NCBI GenBank assembly: GCA_029834535.1
Contig: JAQMWT010000578.1
Location: 104,310-168,309, forward strand
Source: Chrysophaeum taylorii
Lineage: Eukaryota; Sar; Pelagophyceae; Pelagomonadales; Pelagomonadaceae
Reading direction: 5' to 3'
Length of the DNA stretch: 64,000 nucleotides
Shown here: piece after piece, positions 22,401 to 33,354 of the stretch
Layout of the letters: every line of letters begins with the position of its first letter
Numbering within the stretch: the stretch's first letter is position 1
Made by a program: the position numbers and the translations under genes
Notes under the pieces: generated by a model
Told to the model about the DNA's origin: nothing
Seen by the model: only the letters and a program-made list of their open reading frames with translations
Database searches by the model: none

Positions 22401-25400
22401 ACGATGCCCTATCGGCCGGATTCGCAGAGTACTCACTCCACAAGGTCTGCCAAGTTATTGCCTCCACGGCAAGCATCTTTAACGGCGGCGTTGACGATGA
22501 CGAGGTGCTGGAAACGATCGTTGATGCGCTCGTGAGCGCCGTGGTAGATCTCATGGACCCCGAGCTCGAACAGATCGAAATGAGCATTGAATCGGTGCGT
22601 GCCTTGACCGAGATCGCCCTCGATGACTCCAAGGCGCGGAAAGTTCTTGACACGCTGAACGAGCTCACCTCGATGCTCGTGAACGTGGACGGCGGTTCCA
22701 GCAGCACGACGATTGAAAAAACAGTTACGGAAGCGCTAAGCAATTTACTGGCTAACGGGTTATTTACAACCGAGGACTCATCATCGCGACGACGTCGCCG
22801 TCTCGAAGGCGAAAGTCATCGAGATGACTCCGATGTCCTTCTCGAAACTGTTGATGCGCTAACGCTGGTACAGCGCGAAAAGCTCGTGTTGAACGAAGAA
22901 GCGATCGGAACGCGGGCTGCCAATCTGAGAACAGCATCGAAGCTTATATCGAATCAAGCCGAAGACGGAGCGCAAAAGATCGGAATCGCAGGCATGAACG
23001 CCTCGTCGTCGATCGTGCCGGACGACGACGGTTCTGTGTACGCTGTTTCCCTCACGGAATTCCTGATCAACCCGCATAACGCAGAAGAAGACAAGCCGGC
23101 CTTGTCGCGAGTCGTGCGCTTTGACCTAAATATCTCAAGTACTAATGAAGGCACAGCAACTAGTACCACGAAGACCGCCACAGATTTCAACTTGATGATC
23201 CCGGGAGAGGCGGCACTGAACGTGACGACGCCGGCGGTCACCGTATCAGCCGAGTGTGAGTGCGGCTTCGTTGGCTACAAGGAGGTGGAGTGCCCAAACG
23301 CGATTGCGTCGGTCTACTGCGACGGACTTGCGCCTGGTTTTTTCAACTACACGTGTAACTCGACGTCGCTCGCTTGTGCAACGTGGGACGTAAAGAGTCG
23401 TCTCTGGGTCCTGCCACCATCGTGCGAGACGGTCGCGGACGACGCCTCGACGCACTGCAATTGCCGTATCGAAGACTTCGTTACCAAAGACTACTCGACA
23501 CGTCGTGAGCTAACAAACGCCGCTGAGGAGTACACGCGAGTATTTGAAACCGAGCCGGACATACGTAGATCCCGACTCGTGCTGGCCGCATGCCTTGGTC
23601 TCGTCCTCGCCACCGTTGTTGCTGCGGCTGTCGGCGACCGCCTGGACCGGCGTAGCGAAGAACAGTTGGCGGCCAACGATGAAAGAGGAGTCCCGATTCA
23701 CAATTCCTGGATCTCGTTGTCGCAGAGCAGAAAGAGTCTCGAGGAAAACCATACGCCCACAACGCTCGCCCTTGCACGCCGACAGACGATCGAGCACGCT
23801 CCCTCCAGTTCGGAAAAAAGAATTGTCGATTCACTCACCCAACACCACCCCATGCTCAACTGGTTTTTTGTGTACAGCCCGGCCTCGCCCAGGAAGTACC
23901 GCGCTCTCAAGCTTGGTGCCAAGATAGCCCTCATATTCCTCATGCTGGCCCTCGAGGTTGTCTGGGTCGAGTTCCCCGACGTTGACTGCGGCGCGTACGA
24001 TGACGACCAGGGCAAGTGCGAAAGCAAGCTTCTGAGCCTCGTATCTCGCGCGCCGCTCTGTAGGTTTGACGTGTGCTCTGCGTCGTGTATCGGTAAAAGT
24101 ACACGGAAAGCGGCAGCCACCGTGGAACACTTCTTCTTGCTACTTGTCGTCATGGCCGTTGTCATCCCTTTATTTGCCATCTCAGATTGGCTCATCGACA
24201 ACTTCATCGCCGCGCCGGTGCCTCCGGCGCTCCAGGCCTGGTGGCTATGGCGTTCTTGTTCTCCTTCCTCTCTCCAAGGCGAGGACGCCACGTCGATCGC
24301 AGCCGGCGCTCCGTCGGCGCCCGAGTCGAGCGACGGCTTCGCACAAATCAAGATAGACTTTTACGACAAAGGAGAAAACAGTATCTTCGTCGGGAAACAA
24401 GAGTCCACGTCGGAGCTTGATGAGCAGCAGCAGCAGCAGCAAAGTCACGCCACACCTTATGATTCTATTGTTGTCACGTGGGGGGAAGAAGATGAGGCTG
24501 CGAGGAGGAGAAGATTAAGCCTCGAACAAGCGGAAACCGACCACGAAATCGGGACGGAAGAGGATGGGTCGCAGACCTTCATCACCTTCGACAGCGCAGA
24601 GAATTCTGGAGAAAACGAGGAAGCGTCGCGCCTGTCTCCTACGAAGAAGACCATCAGCAGCGAGGCCGACGACGACGATGGCGGTCGTAAAATGGAGGCG
24701 ACGTGGCCCCTGTTCGTTACGCGATGTCTCTCGAACCTCGAGTGCGACGGCGCCGATAGGCTGTTGTTGTCACCGGCTCCTCCTCAAAAAAAGATGAAAA
24801 CTACTAGCGAGACACCACGCGACGAAAGTTGGAGCAAGTCCTCGTTCCTTGGGATGTTGTCGCGGCGGGAAATGCCGAGCAGCAGCGGCGCGAGTTGCCG
24901 GGAGTCGTCGTTGTCGTCGTTTGAGTTGGAGTCGCCCAGCAGCCGTCGTAGCTCTCTCGGCAGGATGATGTCATTTGGTTGGTGGAAGTCTTCGGGATCG
25001 CCGCAGCAAAGTTTTGGCGACGTGACAAGCGGCTGGGCGTCGTCGTTGTCGTATTCGTGGACACTACCTGGATGTGAAACGCACGGTCGTCGTCGCTTTG
25101 CACTGCCGTCGTTTCGCCCGAATTCGTCGTCGTCGCCGTCGTCGTCGGTGTTTGGCCGGGATGGTGGAATTCGACGAAATTGGGTAGGTGCCACCGCGAA
25201 CCTCCAAGCGGCGGCGGCGGAGATGGACGTGCGCGCCTTGGCGCGCGTCGTCGTGCAGAACATGCGACTCGGACTCAAGGACCTCGAGAGTCGTCGCTCG
25301 CACGCCGCGTCGAACGCGAACTTTGAAGCAGCGACGATGCTGTTGGATCTCGAGGAGCATTTTCGAAGCAAGTGGAGTTGGGATCCGGACGAAGAGGCGT

Positions 25401-26383
25401 GGGAGGAGAACGTGGTGCGAACGCTTCGCGGGTACGTCCGCGACGCCTGGCTCCTGCGTGATCAAGTAGGGAAGATTTCTGCCGAAACGCCCGCGGCGAC
25501 CCTCGTCAAGCGGCTCGAGCGGCTCGTCGACGTCGAGCGCGCCTCGCACCTCACTTTAGTCGAGCGACGCATCTACGAAGCGACGTCGCGCGACGAGAAG
25601 AGGAGACAAACACCCTCTCCTGCCGCCTACGTCGCAGCTTGGCTTGTCGTTTTGGGGCTCGTAGGCGCCACCGTCTTCGTCGTGCTACGAGTCGCGACCA
25701 CGATGGGCTACGACCGCTCGATCCATTGGCTCCTCGCCGTCGTCGTCCATCTCGTGCTCATGTACGGCATTATCTACACGCTAGAAATCCTCTTGTTCGA
25801 AATAGCCCTACCCTCGCTCATCGCCGACAGATTGCGACATCTCGAGGATCCTACCGCGCTCAACGCGTATCCCTTCGAGCCGAACATCCCGACCTCGCCC
25901 GTCTTCTTTTTCTGTCAGCTCGATCCTTCGTACGCGTCGACGCGTATCGGAAGGCACGCCCTCGGCGACCAGCGCACGTCGTCGCGCGAAGAGGCTTTTT
26001 CGTACGACGAGCTCCCGGCTATATACGAGGACTTGACGTGGACTCCCTCGCCTAGAGTTCGCGCGGGCTTACGTCTCTGCGCAGCTCTCGTCGCGTTGCC
26101 CCACGCCCTCCACAAGCCCGCCTTCAAGCAGCTCGTTCTCGCGGTCAGCACCGTCGGGGCAGGTGCGACGTCAATTTTGCTCAACCGCCTTACTTCGGAC
26201 TCCGAGACGCTCTACGCTGAGATCTATTTTCTTCTCGCGGCCATCGCGGCTGTTGTTTTCGTCGTTTTTGTCTTGTGCATCTACGTCAAGTCACACGACG
26301 CCCCCGACCAGCCCCAGGTCGTCAACAAGTCTCCCCCAAGGATGACGTCTCCAGCAGCAGCAGCAGCAGAACCAGGCGAGTAA
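10409..26383 (+). CDS. Giant PT-repeat, REJ/GPS-type multi-pass surface protein (4 exons)
   Basis: Proposed exons 10409-20541, 20584-20914, 20970-21293 and 21332-26383. They sum to 15,840 nt (5,279 residues) with one frame throughout; all three introns are GT..AG and 42, 55 and 38 nt long. Order: signal-like N terminus; a globular ectodomain (about 25-200); Pro/Ser/Thr-rich stalk to about 3270 with two repeat arrays; a REJ/PKD-like extracellular region (about 3300-4250); a GPS-like site (about 4276-4316, CATWDVKSRLW..CNCRIEDF); then roughly seven hydrophobic spans, the first near 4345 (RLVLAACLGLVLATVVAAAV), interrupted by a large cytoplasmic loop with a Gln run near 4627. This architecture recalls polycystin-1-like or adhesion receptors, probably cell-surface. 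No PLAT domain or channel pore was identified. Splice sites come from frame logic alone. Confidence 0.75.
11131..12840 (+). repeat. 192-bp (64-residue) tandem repeat array inside the giant gene
   Basis: The same segment (reading TSPTSNPVESPSG) recurs every 192 bp, at 11131, 11323, 11515, 11707, 11899, 12091, 12283, 12475 and 12667: about nine highly similar units. Each encodes 64 residues dominated by Pro, Ser and Thr (for example TSLPSTVPRASPSAQPS). Near-identity at the DNA level suggests recent expansion or homogenisation. The composition fits an extended, heavily O-glycosylated or cell-wall-associated stalk. Confidence 0.92.
15590..18640 (+). repeat. Second PT-type array, about 24-25-residue degenerate units
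   Basis: Reads as variations of EPTKQPISYPGVVPTSVSVS and PLPSS, repeated dozens of times with more divergence than the first array. The two arrays differ in unit, so the stalk grew by at least two separate expansions. Codon choice leaves the opposite strand open for over 1,200 codons, which is a side effect of the repeat. Confidence 0.88.
20542..20583 (+). other. Intron 1 of giant gene (42 nt)
   Basis: GTTGAT..CCCAG; removal joins RDFRV to CECYKSANEM without a stop. Without splicing the frame meets TGA at 20549. Confidence 0.6.
20915..20969 (+). other. Intron 2 of giant gene (55 nt)
   Basis: GTTCGC..CATAG; falls between complete codons and joins LTNFLE to VNTTSSYSTRL. The unspliced frame ends at 20986. 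Confidence 0.6.
21294..21331 (+). other. Intron 3 of giant gene (38 nt)
   Basis: Acceptor CCACAG at 21331. Donors at 21294, 21297 or 21303 all keep frame; 21294 gives the longest intron and the join PYTFH/ALASNAS. The exact donor is uncertain. Confidence 0.5.
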
Positions 26384-27552
26384 TAACTCTCTCGGTAAAC
26401 GAATGAATAAATTTACTGTCGTCGTCAATTATATTTTCATCTTTCGGAGCTGCATTCTTGTGATAGTTTCGTTCATAAGGGCGCAGCGTGTGTCGGCGGT
26501 TTTCGAGCGGCGCGATCCTCGCTCGCTCGCGAAAAAAAAAGCATCGAATGAGGACATCAAGATCGACGGGCACCTAAGACTTAGCCTGCCTGAAGGGGCC
26601 TGAAAGGCCTTCTTAGTGAAGCTGATTATACTAGCTCTAGGCTAAATAAACCGATCGACTCGCGCAATGTCGATTGCGTATCAAGACCAGCTCCTCCGGC
26701 GTGTGTCGAACACAAGGCCGCGAGTTGACTGAGAATCAACGTCGTCGTCAACTTCCATACCCACGCCGAACGTTGCAGCTTCAAACAAGCCCACCGAGTA
26801 GGAGATTAGGTGCCAATCTTTGTCGCAGAGGGAGGACCGATGCCCCGCAAGGCGCAGGTTCATAAGGTCCTCATCACCCATCAGAAAATGGGCTTCTGTC
26901 TGGGAGCCTCTGAAATCAACGACTCTTTGTATTGCCCCTTCTCCATTCAGTGCTTTTGCCTCTTTCCACCACATGCCTTCAACCTGCGTTGAGCGGGATC
27001 ACTCTCCCGCCTGACTGCCAGCGGACTTGGACTGCTCCGGTATTGGCGGCGACGGCGGTCGCGGCGGCCTTGCCTCTGAGCCCGTCCCATCTAACTCCCC
27101 CAAACGCTCGTTCTGCCCCCCTTTCGATCTACGCGCCCTGCGCGTTCTACACCTCTCTTGCGCCCCATCTCACCATGCGCTCTTTTTGTTGCTCCCACCC
27201 CGCTTCTCACTGCGTTACCGCCCCTCTCTCCTCTGCTTTGCCTTTTTTTCTTTTTGCTTCCTCCATCGCCTCCTCTGCGGTCGGTCTTCTCTCTCTGTCT
27301 TCTCTGTCTTGTCTGTCTATCTGTCTGTCTCTCTGTCTGTCTGTCTTTAAAGGTCGACTGCTAAGAGGGGGGTGTGTGTGGGGGGCATGAAGGATGTGGG
27401 TGGTTTTGTGGGGTAGGAGGGATGTGCCTGACGGGAGGAGATAAGTATGCGGGACCTCTGTCTCTCTGTCTACGCGGGCAACTTATGCCGCCTTCCTTCG
27501 TTCTCGCCGCACCAGAAATAGAGTAAGGATTTCGGTAGGATTAGGGATTGTG
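26384..27552. other. Intergenic region with CT-rich and CTGT microsatellite sequence
   Basis: AATAAA near 26405 could serve as polyadenylation signal for the giant gene. From about 27150 to 27345 the plus strand is pyrimidine-rich and ends in a (CTGT)n microsatellite that abuts the second copy of the G/T-rich repeat. No gene identified. Confidence 0.5.
27345..27457 (+). repeat. Dispersed G/T-rich repeat, copy 2
   Basis: Near-identical to 9287-9399 in the same orientation, 18 kb apart on the other side of the giant gene. Differences are mainly in G-run length and single bases. Confidence 0.75.
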
Positions 27553-29152
27553 ATGTTGATGACCGCGTGCTTGGCGGGAAACGTGAGTGTCGTGCGGCGG
27601 CTGGTCGCTCGCAGTCCTTCCGACGTGAATCAGGTGGGTGACTTTTACTCGCCCCTCGGTGCCGCGAGCTTAAATGGCCACATCGGCGTTGCCCGTCTCT
27701 TGCTGAAATTCGGCGCTGACGTGAATCTTACGGCCAAGAACGGAAGCTCACCGCTCTACGCCGCATGCACGACGGGGCAGGTCGACGCGATAAGGCTGCT
27801 CCTCGATCATGGCGCTGACGTGAATCAGACCAACAACAACGGGTGCTCGGCTCTCCACGCCGCGTGCGAGAACAGCCACAAGGCCGTTGTACGTTTGCTC
27901 CTCGATCGTGGCGCCGACGTCAATATCGCCTCTCACTTTGGTGCCTCGGCGCTCTGTGTCTCGAGCTTTGAGGGCGACATCGACGTGTCATGCCTTCTGC
28001 TCGATCATGGTGCCGACGTCAACCAGGCTACCAACGAAGGCTGCACGCCTTTGGGCTTCGCGGTTTCGCGAGATCATGTCGCGATGGCAACCGTACTGCT
28101 CGAGACAAGCGGCGTCGACGTCGACAAGGTCGACCTTACGGGTAACACGGCGCTCTGCCAGGCCTGCAAGAGCGGGAACGTCGCCTTCGTTCGATTGTTA
28201 ATTTCGCGCGGTGCCAACGTCAACCACGCCGCCAACAACGGCGTCTCGCCACTGTTCATCGCGAGCGAGCATGGTCATGTTGCCGTCGCCAGCCACTTGC
28301 TTTCGTGCGGCGCTGACGTCAACCAGGCTAGCAAGGATGGCGTCTCGCCGCTCAACATGGCGTCTCACAACGGCCACGTTTCCGTCGCGCGATTGCTACT
28401 ATCGCGCGGCGCGGGCGTCAATCAGACCAACAGTGGCAAGCAAGGTCACGCCGCTTCACATAGCGATCCAGAAAGGCTACGTCGACATGGCTGCCGCACT
28501 GCTCGAGACGAGTGGCGTCGACGTGAACCTGGCCGACAAACACGGGGTATCTTAGTGCCGCGAGCGCGAACGGCCTCGTCGACGCGGTAACCCTGTTGCT
28601 AGATCATGATGCTGACGTCAACCAGGCCAGCAATTTCGGTGCCTCACCCCTAATAATTGTGTATTTAGGGCGATTTTGAATGGCCACGTCGAAGTGGCAC
28701 GTCTCTTGCTCGCGAACGGTGCCGACGTCGACGCCGTGACCAGGAGCGGGTTTTCGACCCTTCACGCCGCGGTTCAATCCGGCAAAGTTTCCGCGGTAAG
28801 TCTTTTGTTGAAACACGGCGCTGACGCCAACCAGACCGCCCCACTTATAAACGGCTTCATCGTTTCGCCGCTTCACGTCGCGGGCTGCAATGGTCTCGCC
28901 GACATATCTCGGGTGCTGCTCACCAACGGCGCCAACCCAAACCTAGTGGACTCTAGGGGCAGGACGTCTCTTGACATGGCGCGCCATCACCCCGTCGTTT
29001 TCCGGCTACTCACCTCCTCTCTCATCGACCTTCTTCTCGAATCTTCTTCCACCGATGATATTGACTTTGAGGTTCGAGAAGAAGGCCGCACGTCGAAGAA
29101 ATGCCCGCGCTGTACGGGACTGCGACGCCTCTGGTCCAGACAAGGGACCTGA
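27553..29152 (+). pseudogene. Ankyrin-repeat protein gene with about three frameshifts
   Basis: From the ATG at 27553 about 295 codons read as consecutive ankyrin repeats (GADVNQTNNNGCSALHAACE, with repeated DVNQA and VARLLL motifs). Near 28435 the frame shifts (VTPLHIAIQKGYVDMAAALL follows in another frame), again near 28550 (ANGLVDAVTLLLDHDADVNQ), and again near 28660, after which NGHVEVARLLLANGADVDAV runs to the stop at 29150-29152. All pieces are clean ankyrin sequence, so roughly 15 repeats once formed one protein. The C terminus carries KKCPRCTGLRRLW, a possible partial zinc site. Tiny introns cannot explain these single-base shifts, so a recent pseudogene is the simplest reading. Confidence 0.75.
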
Positions 29153-29564
29153 CGTAAACAAATTAAGCTCGTGTGGCGGACGGGCACCTGGTTTCTTTCC
29201 CTCCCTCCCTCTGATGAATGTGAATTGTGACGATAGTGATGATGATGATGATGATGTTGATGATTAGGAAGCAGGGTGGGCGTGCTCGAAGATTCTTCAG
29301 GTCGGGAGTCACCTTGGAACACGTCGCAACCGGAGTTATGAATGAATGAGTCTCCCGAGTCAGCTCGGGCTTTTGCTTTTTGCGAAGAAACAATAGTATA
29401 TGCGCCAGTGTCGCGCATCAACATATAGTTGTGGCAGCGAGCGACTCCTGTCAGAGCAACTTTTGTAATAAAGCCTCGTCTTTCACGGTCTTTGGTGCCT
29501 TCGGCGAGGCCAGCAGTGTGGCATACATTGGCATCTCCAAATTCTGCGCAGAGCAGCGCGGAAT
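29153..29564. other. Intergenic with GAT-type microsatellite
   Basis: A (GAT)n run lies at about 29236-29265. Otherwise no recognisable feature. Confidence 0.5.
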
Positions 29565-29905
29565 TTGGGTGGTGGTGGAAAGTGGCTGTGCCAACTTACT
29601 TTATTACCGGGGCCAAGGCGGCCCAGGTTCATACACCGCGAGAGGGTGATCACCAGTGCCTTGGGCCACGCGCGCTGTGCCCTCACCACCATCAGCCATG
29701 TCGCCACCTCGGGCAGCCCCACCGAGGCCGCCCGCGTCCAGCAGGACGTCACACTTCGTCGCACATACCTCCAGCGGCAGCATGCGTACGACCTGCGGGA
29801 GGGGCCCATCCCCTCTTCGCCTGCCCCGCGGCTCGGGGTCATCATCGGCCTTCGTGTGTTCTTTTGCCGAAAAAGGGTGGCCTTCACTAAGAGGTTCTTA
29901 TCGCG
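29565..29905 (+). other. Weak protein-like fragment
   Basis: One frame reads ALGHARCALTTISHVATSGS and RTYLQRQHAYDLREGPIPSS with helix-like composition, but it lacks an ATG start and no family is recognised. It lies directly before RT remnants and could be retroelement-derived or host exonic debris. Confidence 0.2.
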
Positions 29906-29979
29906 TCGTGATGATGCTCGAGATTTTCGCGCAAACGAAGATTGTCTGATCATCATCATACGCGCGCGTCTCTGTGTCT

Positions 29980-30990
29980 TAGCTAGAACGCGAATCGCAG
30001 CGCGGCTTTCGGCAGGAACAGGGGCCTACCGACGCAACCTCCAGCAGCCTGAAGATGGCTTTTTGTCGCGAGCACGGCATGGAAACGTGGGTCTTTATTC
30101 ATTGATTTCGTCGAGGCTATTATCGACAGGGTCCCGAAGAGAGATACTATTACAATTGCTGTCGAAGTTCGGCGTTCCAGCGAAACTCGTACGCCTCATT
30201 ACACCGCTTCACAGCATACAAGTACGGTTCTCCGTCTCCGGTGCTTCGATCGACTCAATCGTCGGCGTCGAGTAAAGTGGTGTCCTTGGTCAGGTTCCTT
30301 TCGTTCTGTACATGGCGGCCTTGACCATCTCATGGCGACGATACGATCCAGTATGCGTCGTAAAGACAAAGCAAGACGATGTACTCATCGCTACAACGCA
30401 AAACGCGGCGGCGCCGAGGGTACGTCGCACTCGAAGGAGAGTCAGCGTAGTCAAACGATGTGGCGTTGACACACGCGCCGTGAATGAGGAGACGCCCCGT
30501 CTCGTAAGGCACTTTGCCAGTTGGGATATTCAAGTCCACACGGGTGACCACCAAGCTTGGAAAGAGTCGAAATCCGAGATACTTTTCGTCGCCAAGCCAG
30601 GCAGTCCCTACAACTTACGATGGTGCCGACATCTCGGACTTAGGTGACGGTTGTCATATAACACCACCGCTGGGCAGGTAATGCTGCCCGCATGCCCTGG
30701 AATCGCCTTCCTCAGAGGATGCCTTCTCTTCTCTTCTCTTCTCTTCTCTCGGTGCGCCTCCAATGACTCCGCGGGTCCCGGCGGTTTAGGAAGATTCCAC
30801 GTACCAACGAAGACCTGGTACTCCCTCGCTCAAGATCGCGACAACTGGCGTCAGACTATTAATTAGCCCTGAATCCTCTTTTCTATCAGAACACCCGGTG
30901 ACGCTGATCCCACGCGCCACGGCGCTGGGATTAGCCTAAGCGCCATGCGTTGGGCTGGCTTTTAGCTACTTGTAGAGTGAGTTCGTGTTA
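29980..30990 (+). mobile_element. Decayed non-LTR retrotransposon (RT fragment plus 3' end)
   Basis: Pieces of a LINE-type reverse transcriptase lie in changing frames: the region around 30050-30270 corresponds to the RT stretch with LLSKFGVPAKLVRLITPLHS and FSVSGASIDSIVGVE, the palm/fingers segment before the catalytic loop. Near 30780-30866 a C-terminal piece ends SLAQDRDNWRQTIN. The 3' tail (about 30895-30985) contains an inverted-repeat hairpin ATCCCA..TGGGAT and matches 44000-44105. Many stops and frameshifts show it is dead. Confidence 0.75.
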
Positions 30991-31349
30991 CGAAAAGAAC
31001 GGTTTTTAACCGCTACAGGGCCGCCATAACAGCACCGACAACGCCCGAAAGCTGCTCGATCGACGGGCTCTGGTGCCCCCTCGATTGCATGAGAGTGCGG
31101 TGACCCGTCGAGGACAGTCGTTAGTTATTGGTTGGAAGGCGTTGAAATCGGTCACTCGCGGGGGTTGGCCGTCCTCTCGGGTTCTTCCGGTATTGTCCGC
31201 TACTTGTGGCGGAGCACCAGATTGCGACTTCCTTACCGGGCCTTCTCTAGTACGTCGACAATTTTCGTTTTAAATCTCGCTCTTGCGATATATATCTTGC
31301 GACAGTCGGCGCGTTATGGCCTTTAGAAGTTGGGGGATGAACTCGCGTG
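30991..31349. other. Intergenic, nothing recognised
   Basis: Only short frames lacking motifs. Confidence 0.4.
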
Positions 31350-31505
31350 CTAGATGACTAGTTCCTGGAGTTCATGGCTCTTGAAAGCCGCCCAGGGGTA
31401 GTCGGGGGAGGCTAGAGAGAGGGCCCACGCGAGGCCGCGCGCGCCGATCTTGAAGAGGGCGGTCTTTCGCTCCTTATTGGTGGTGGCGGGCAACAGAGAG
31501 GTATA
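31350..31505 (-). pseudogene. Possible C-terminal exon or gene fragment
   Basis: The minus strand from about 31505 to a TAG at 31352-31350 reads LLPATTNKERKTALFKIGAR, then GLAWALSLASPDYPWAAFKS and ELQELVI. Composition and a clean terminal stop look like a real C-terminal exon, but no start codon or upstream continuation was found in any frame. Family unknown. Confidence 0.3.
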
Positions 31506-31808
31506 ACTTGATCTTGAGCTTTTATGGGAAATGGGGGGCCTTTGGTTGGTGTCGCTTTAGCATACGCGAGGGCGACTGTCGGCGCAATGTCAGGTGGTGT
31601 CGAATTGCTTACAGGACTCCTCGAGGGGTCGGGGGTGTTGGCATTCTTGCTTGACTAGACCTCTTCCTTGATGAAACCACAATGCCCTCCAGCGAGTTCG
31701 TTCCCCGGCCCGCTTGTGTGCTGCTGCTGGTCAGTCGAGCGCCGATCTCGACCTTGGCATCGTTCCAAGAGTTCTTGTTATTACTGGGCTAGGAAGTAAC
31801 TTAAAATA
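31506..31808. other. Intergenic upstream of the 2OG oxygenase
   Basis: No feature recognised; would contain the promoter of the gene at 31809. Confidence 0.4.
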
Positions 31809-32882
31809 ATGAACCGCGTTCGACGCGCCTTAGCCATCGGTCAGCGCACGCGGCGTGTCGGGCTGCTGTGGCGCGCCGTGCGGATCGCGGCGCGCGAACG
31901 GTCGCGGGTGCCCCCCGACGCCGTGGAAGCCGTAGAGGCGCTCGGCGAGGCGGCCGTGAAGGCGTTGGCGCTGCGGCTGCTTCAACTCGGTGATCCGCGC
32001 GGCGAAGCTTTCCTCGGAGCGTACGCGTACCGGCTCTCCGACAGCGTGCTGGGGGCGAGCCGCGCGCGGCGCAAGAGGACCGTTGACATCGCGCGGCTGT
32101 TCGACGATATGTTTGAGCGCCGTCTCTTGGGCTCGATCGCGCTCGCGCTCGGACCGCAGTTCTGGACGGCCCATTGTTACGCGCTGGGGCGGCCATTTTT
32201 CAGCTACGTGCACCGCCTCGAAGACAAGACGTTGGTGGCGTGCGCCGCGCGACGGATCAGAGCGGTGCTCGAACCCGACTTCCCCGAGATTCGGAAGGCG
32301 AGGCTCGTCGAGTGGTGGGCACACAGGCGTAAGGCCTTTACCGGTCACCAAATGCACTACGACTCGGACGACGAGGGTCTGGGGGGGCACCCCCTCGTCT
32401 CGACGGTCCTCTACCTCGACGCGAACGGCGGCCCGACCCTCGTCACCTCTCAGAGGCCCGGAGACAGAGTTCTGAGGTTGAGCGACGGCGCCGCGGCGCT
32501 CGTTCCGCCGGCGCCGAATCGCCTCCTTGCGTTCCGGGGCGACCTCCTCCACTGCGTGGTGCCCGGAAGAAGGGGATCCGGCACCCGCGTCACGCTCATG
32601 ATCGCCTTTTGGGCCGAGCTCCGTGCCGTGCGTCCTTTCGAGGCCGCATCCGAACACTCGCGCGCAGCGGTGTGCTTTCCCACGTCCGACCAGGCACGGG
32701 CCCTCGCGTGGGCGCGCCCCTTCTACGACCTTCCGCCGTGCGAAGACTCATCGCAGCACCACCGACCCCGCCGGACCCCGCTCCCGTCTCCGCCTGCTTC
32801 TGTCTGGGTGCCGGTCGGGCATCGGGCCGCGAAAACCGTCGTCCCCTTACCCTCGTACGACACCTGTTTCCAGGGTTTCTAG
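31809..32882 (+). CDS. 2-oxoglutarate/Fe(II)-dependent dioxygenase-like protein
   Basis: 357 codons, ATG at 31809. The double-stranded beta-helix iron site is visible: HxD at His183/Asp185 (HQMHYDSDDE), a distal His248 (RGDLLHCVVPG), and Arg260 (TRVTLMIAFW), which would bind 2-oxoglutarate. HPLVSTVLYLDANGGPTLVT is the usual strand between them. Residues 1-150 are helical and very Arg/Ala-rich and not recognised; the last 80 residues are Pro-rich. The substrate is unknown; relatives hydroxylate proteins, nucleic-acid bases or small molecules. The stop lies only 4 nt before the next ATG on the same strand. Confidence 0.75.
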   Translation: MNRVRRALAIGQRTRRVGLLWRAVRIAARERSRVPPDAVEAVEALGEAAVKALALRLLQLGDPRGEAFLGAYAYRLSDSVLGASRARRKRTVDIARLFDDMFERRLLGSIALALGPQFWTAHCYALGRPFFSYVHRLEDKTLVACAARRIRAVLEPDFPEIRKARLVEWWAHRRKAFTGHQMHYDSDDEGLGGHPLVSTVLYLDANGGPTLVTSQRPGDRVLRLSDGAAALVPPAPNRLLAFRGDLLHCVVPGRRGSGTRVTLMIAFWAELRAVRPFEAASEHSRAAVCFPTSDQARALAWARPFYDLPPCEDSSQHHRPRRTPLPSPPASVWVPVGHRAAKTVVPLPSYDTCFQGF

Positions 32883-32886
32883 CTTG

Positions 32887-33354
32887 ATGATGATGATGCT
32901 GGTGATTCTTCTCGCCGCCGTCTCGGGCTTTCTCCACCAACACCACCAACGACGATGCAGCGTGCGTTGGGGGGGCGAGTGCGAGCCAGTCGAGGGGGAC
33001 TTCGTGCTGTATCGATTGCCAGGAGACCTCGATGAGGGAGGGGTTCGCGCGGGTGTCGTCCTCGCGGAGATGTCTTGCACGCAATGGATTCAGCCCGTGG
33101 AGATCAAGGAACCCATCGCCGAGGAGGGCGACGTCGTCTTCTACGAGGTGGTCACCGACGACGCGCACCAGGTCCAGGGGGGCTGCGTGGCAATTCTCGA
33201 CGCCGTCTGGGGTCAGCTCCCGATACCCTCGTTAGGGGGCGGCACCGGCTACAATAGTCCCGCAGTCAACTGCTGGACAGTCCGCTCCGCGGATCTCCCG
33301 GGGGACCTCATTGTCGACCTCAACCCCGGTGGCCTCGCGCCCTGGTGCCACTAG
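32887..33354 (+). CDS. Small secreted protein, unknown family
   Basis: 155 codons from four consecutive ATGs (32887). MMMMLVILLAAVSGFLHQHH forms a signal peptide. The mature part (VEGDFVLYRLPGDLDEGGVR, GGTGYNSPAVNCWTVRSADL, GGLAPWCH) has four Cys residues and balanced composition. I recognise no family. The frame is open upstream through the 2OG gene only at non-ATG codons. The 4-nt gap to the upstream stop is extreme for a eukaryote; alternatives are a dicistronic transcript or an unrecognised splice joining the two. Confidence 0.6.
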   Translation: MMMMLVILLAAVSGFLHQHHQRRCSVRWGGECEPVEGDFVLYRLPGDLDEGGVRAGVVLAEMSCTQWIQPVEIKEPIAEEGDVVFYEVVTDDAHQVQGGCVAILDAVWGQLPIPSLGGGTGYNSPAVNCWTVRSADLPGDLIVDLNPGGLAPWCH

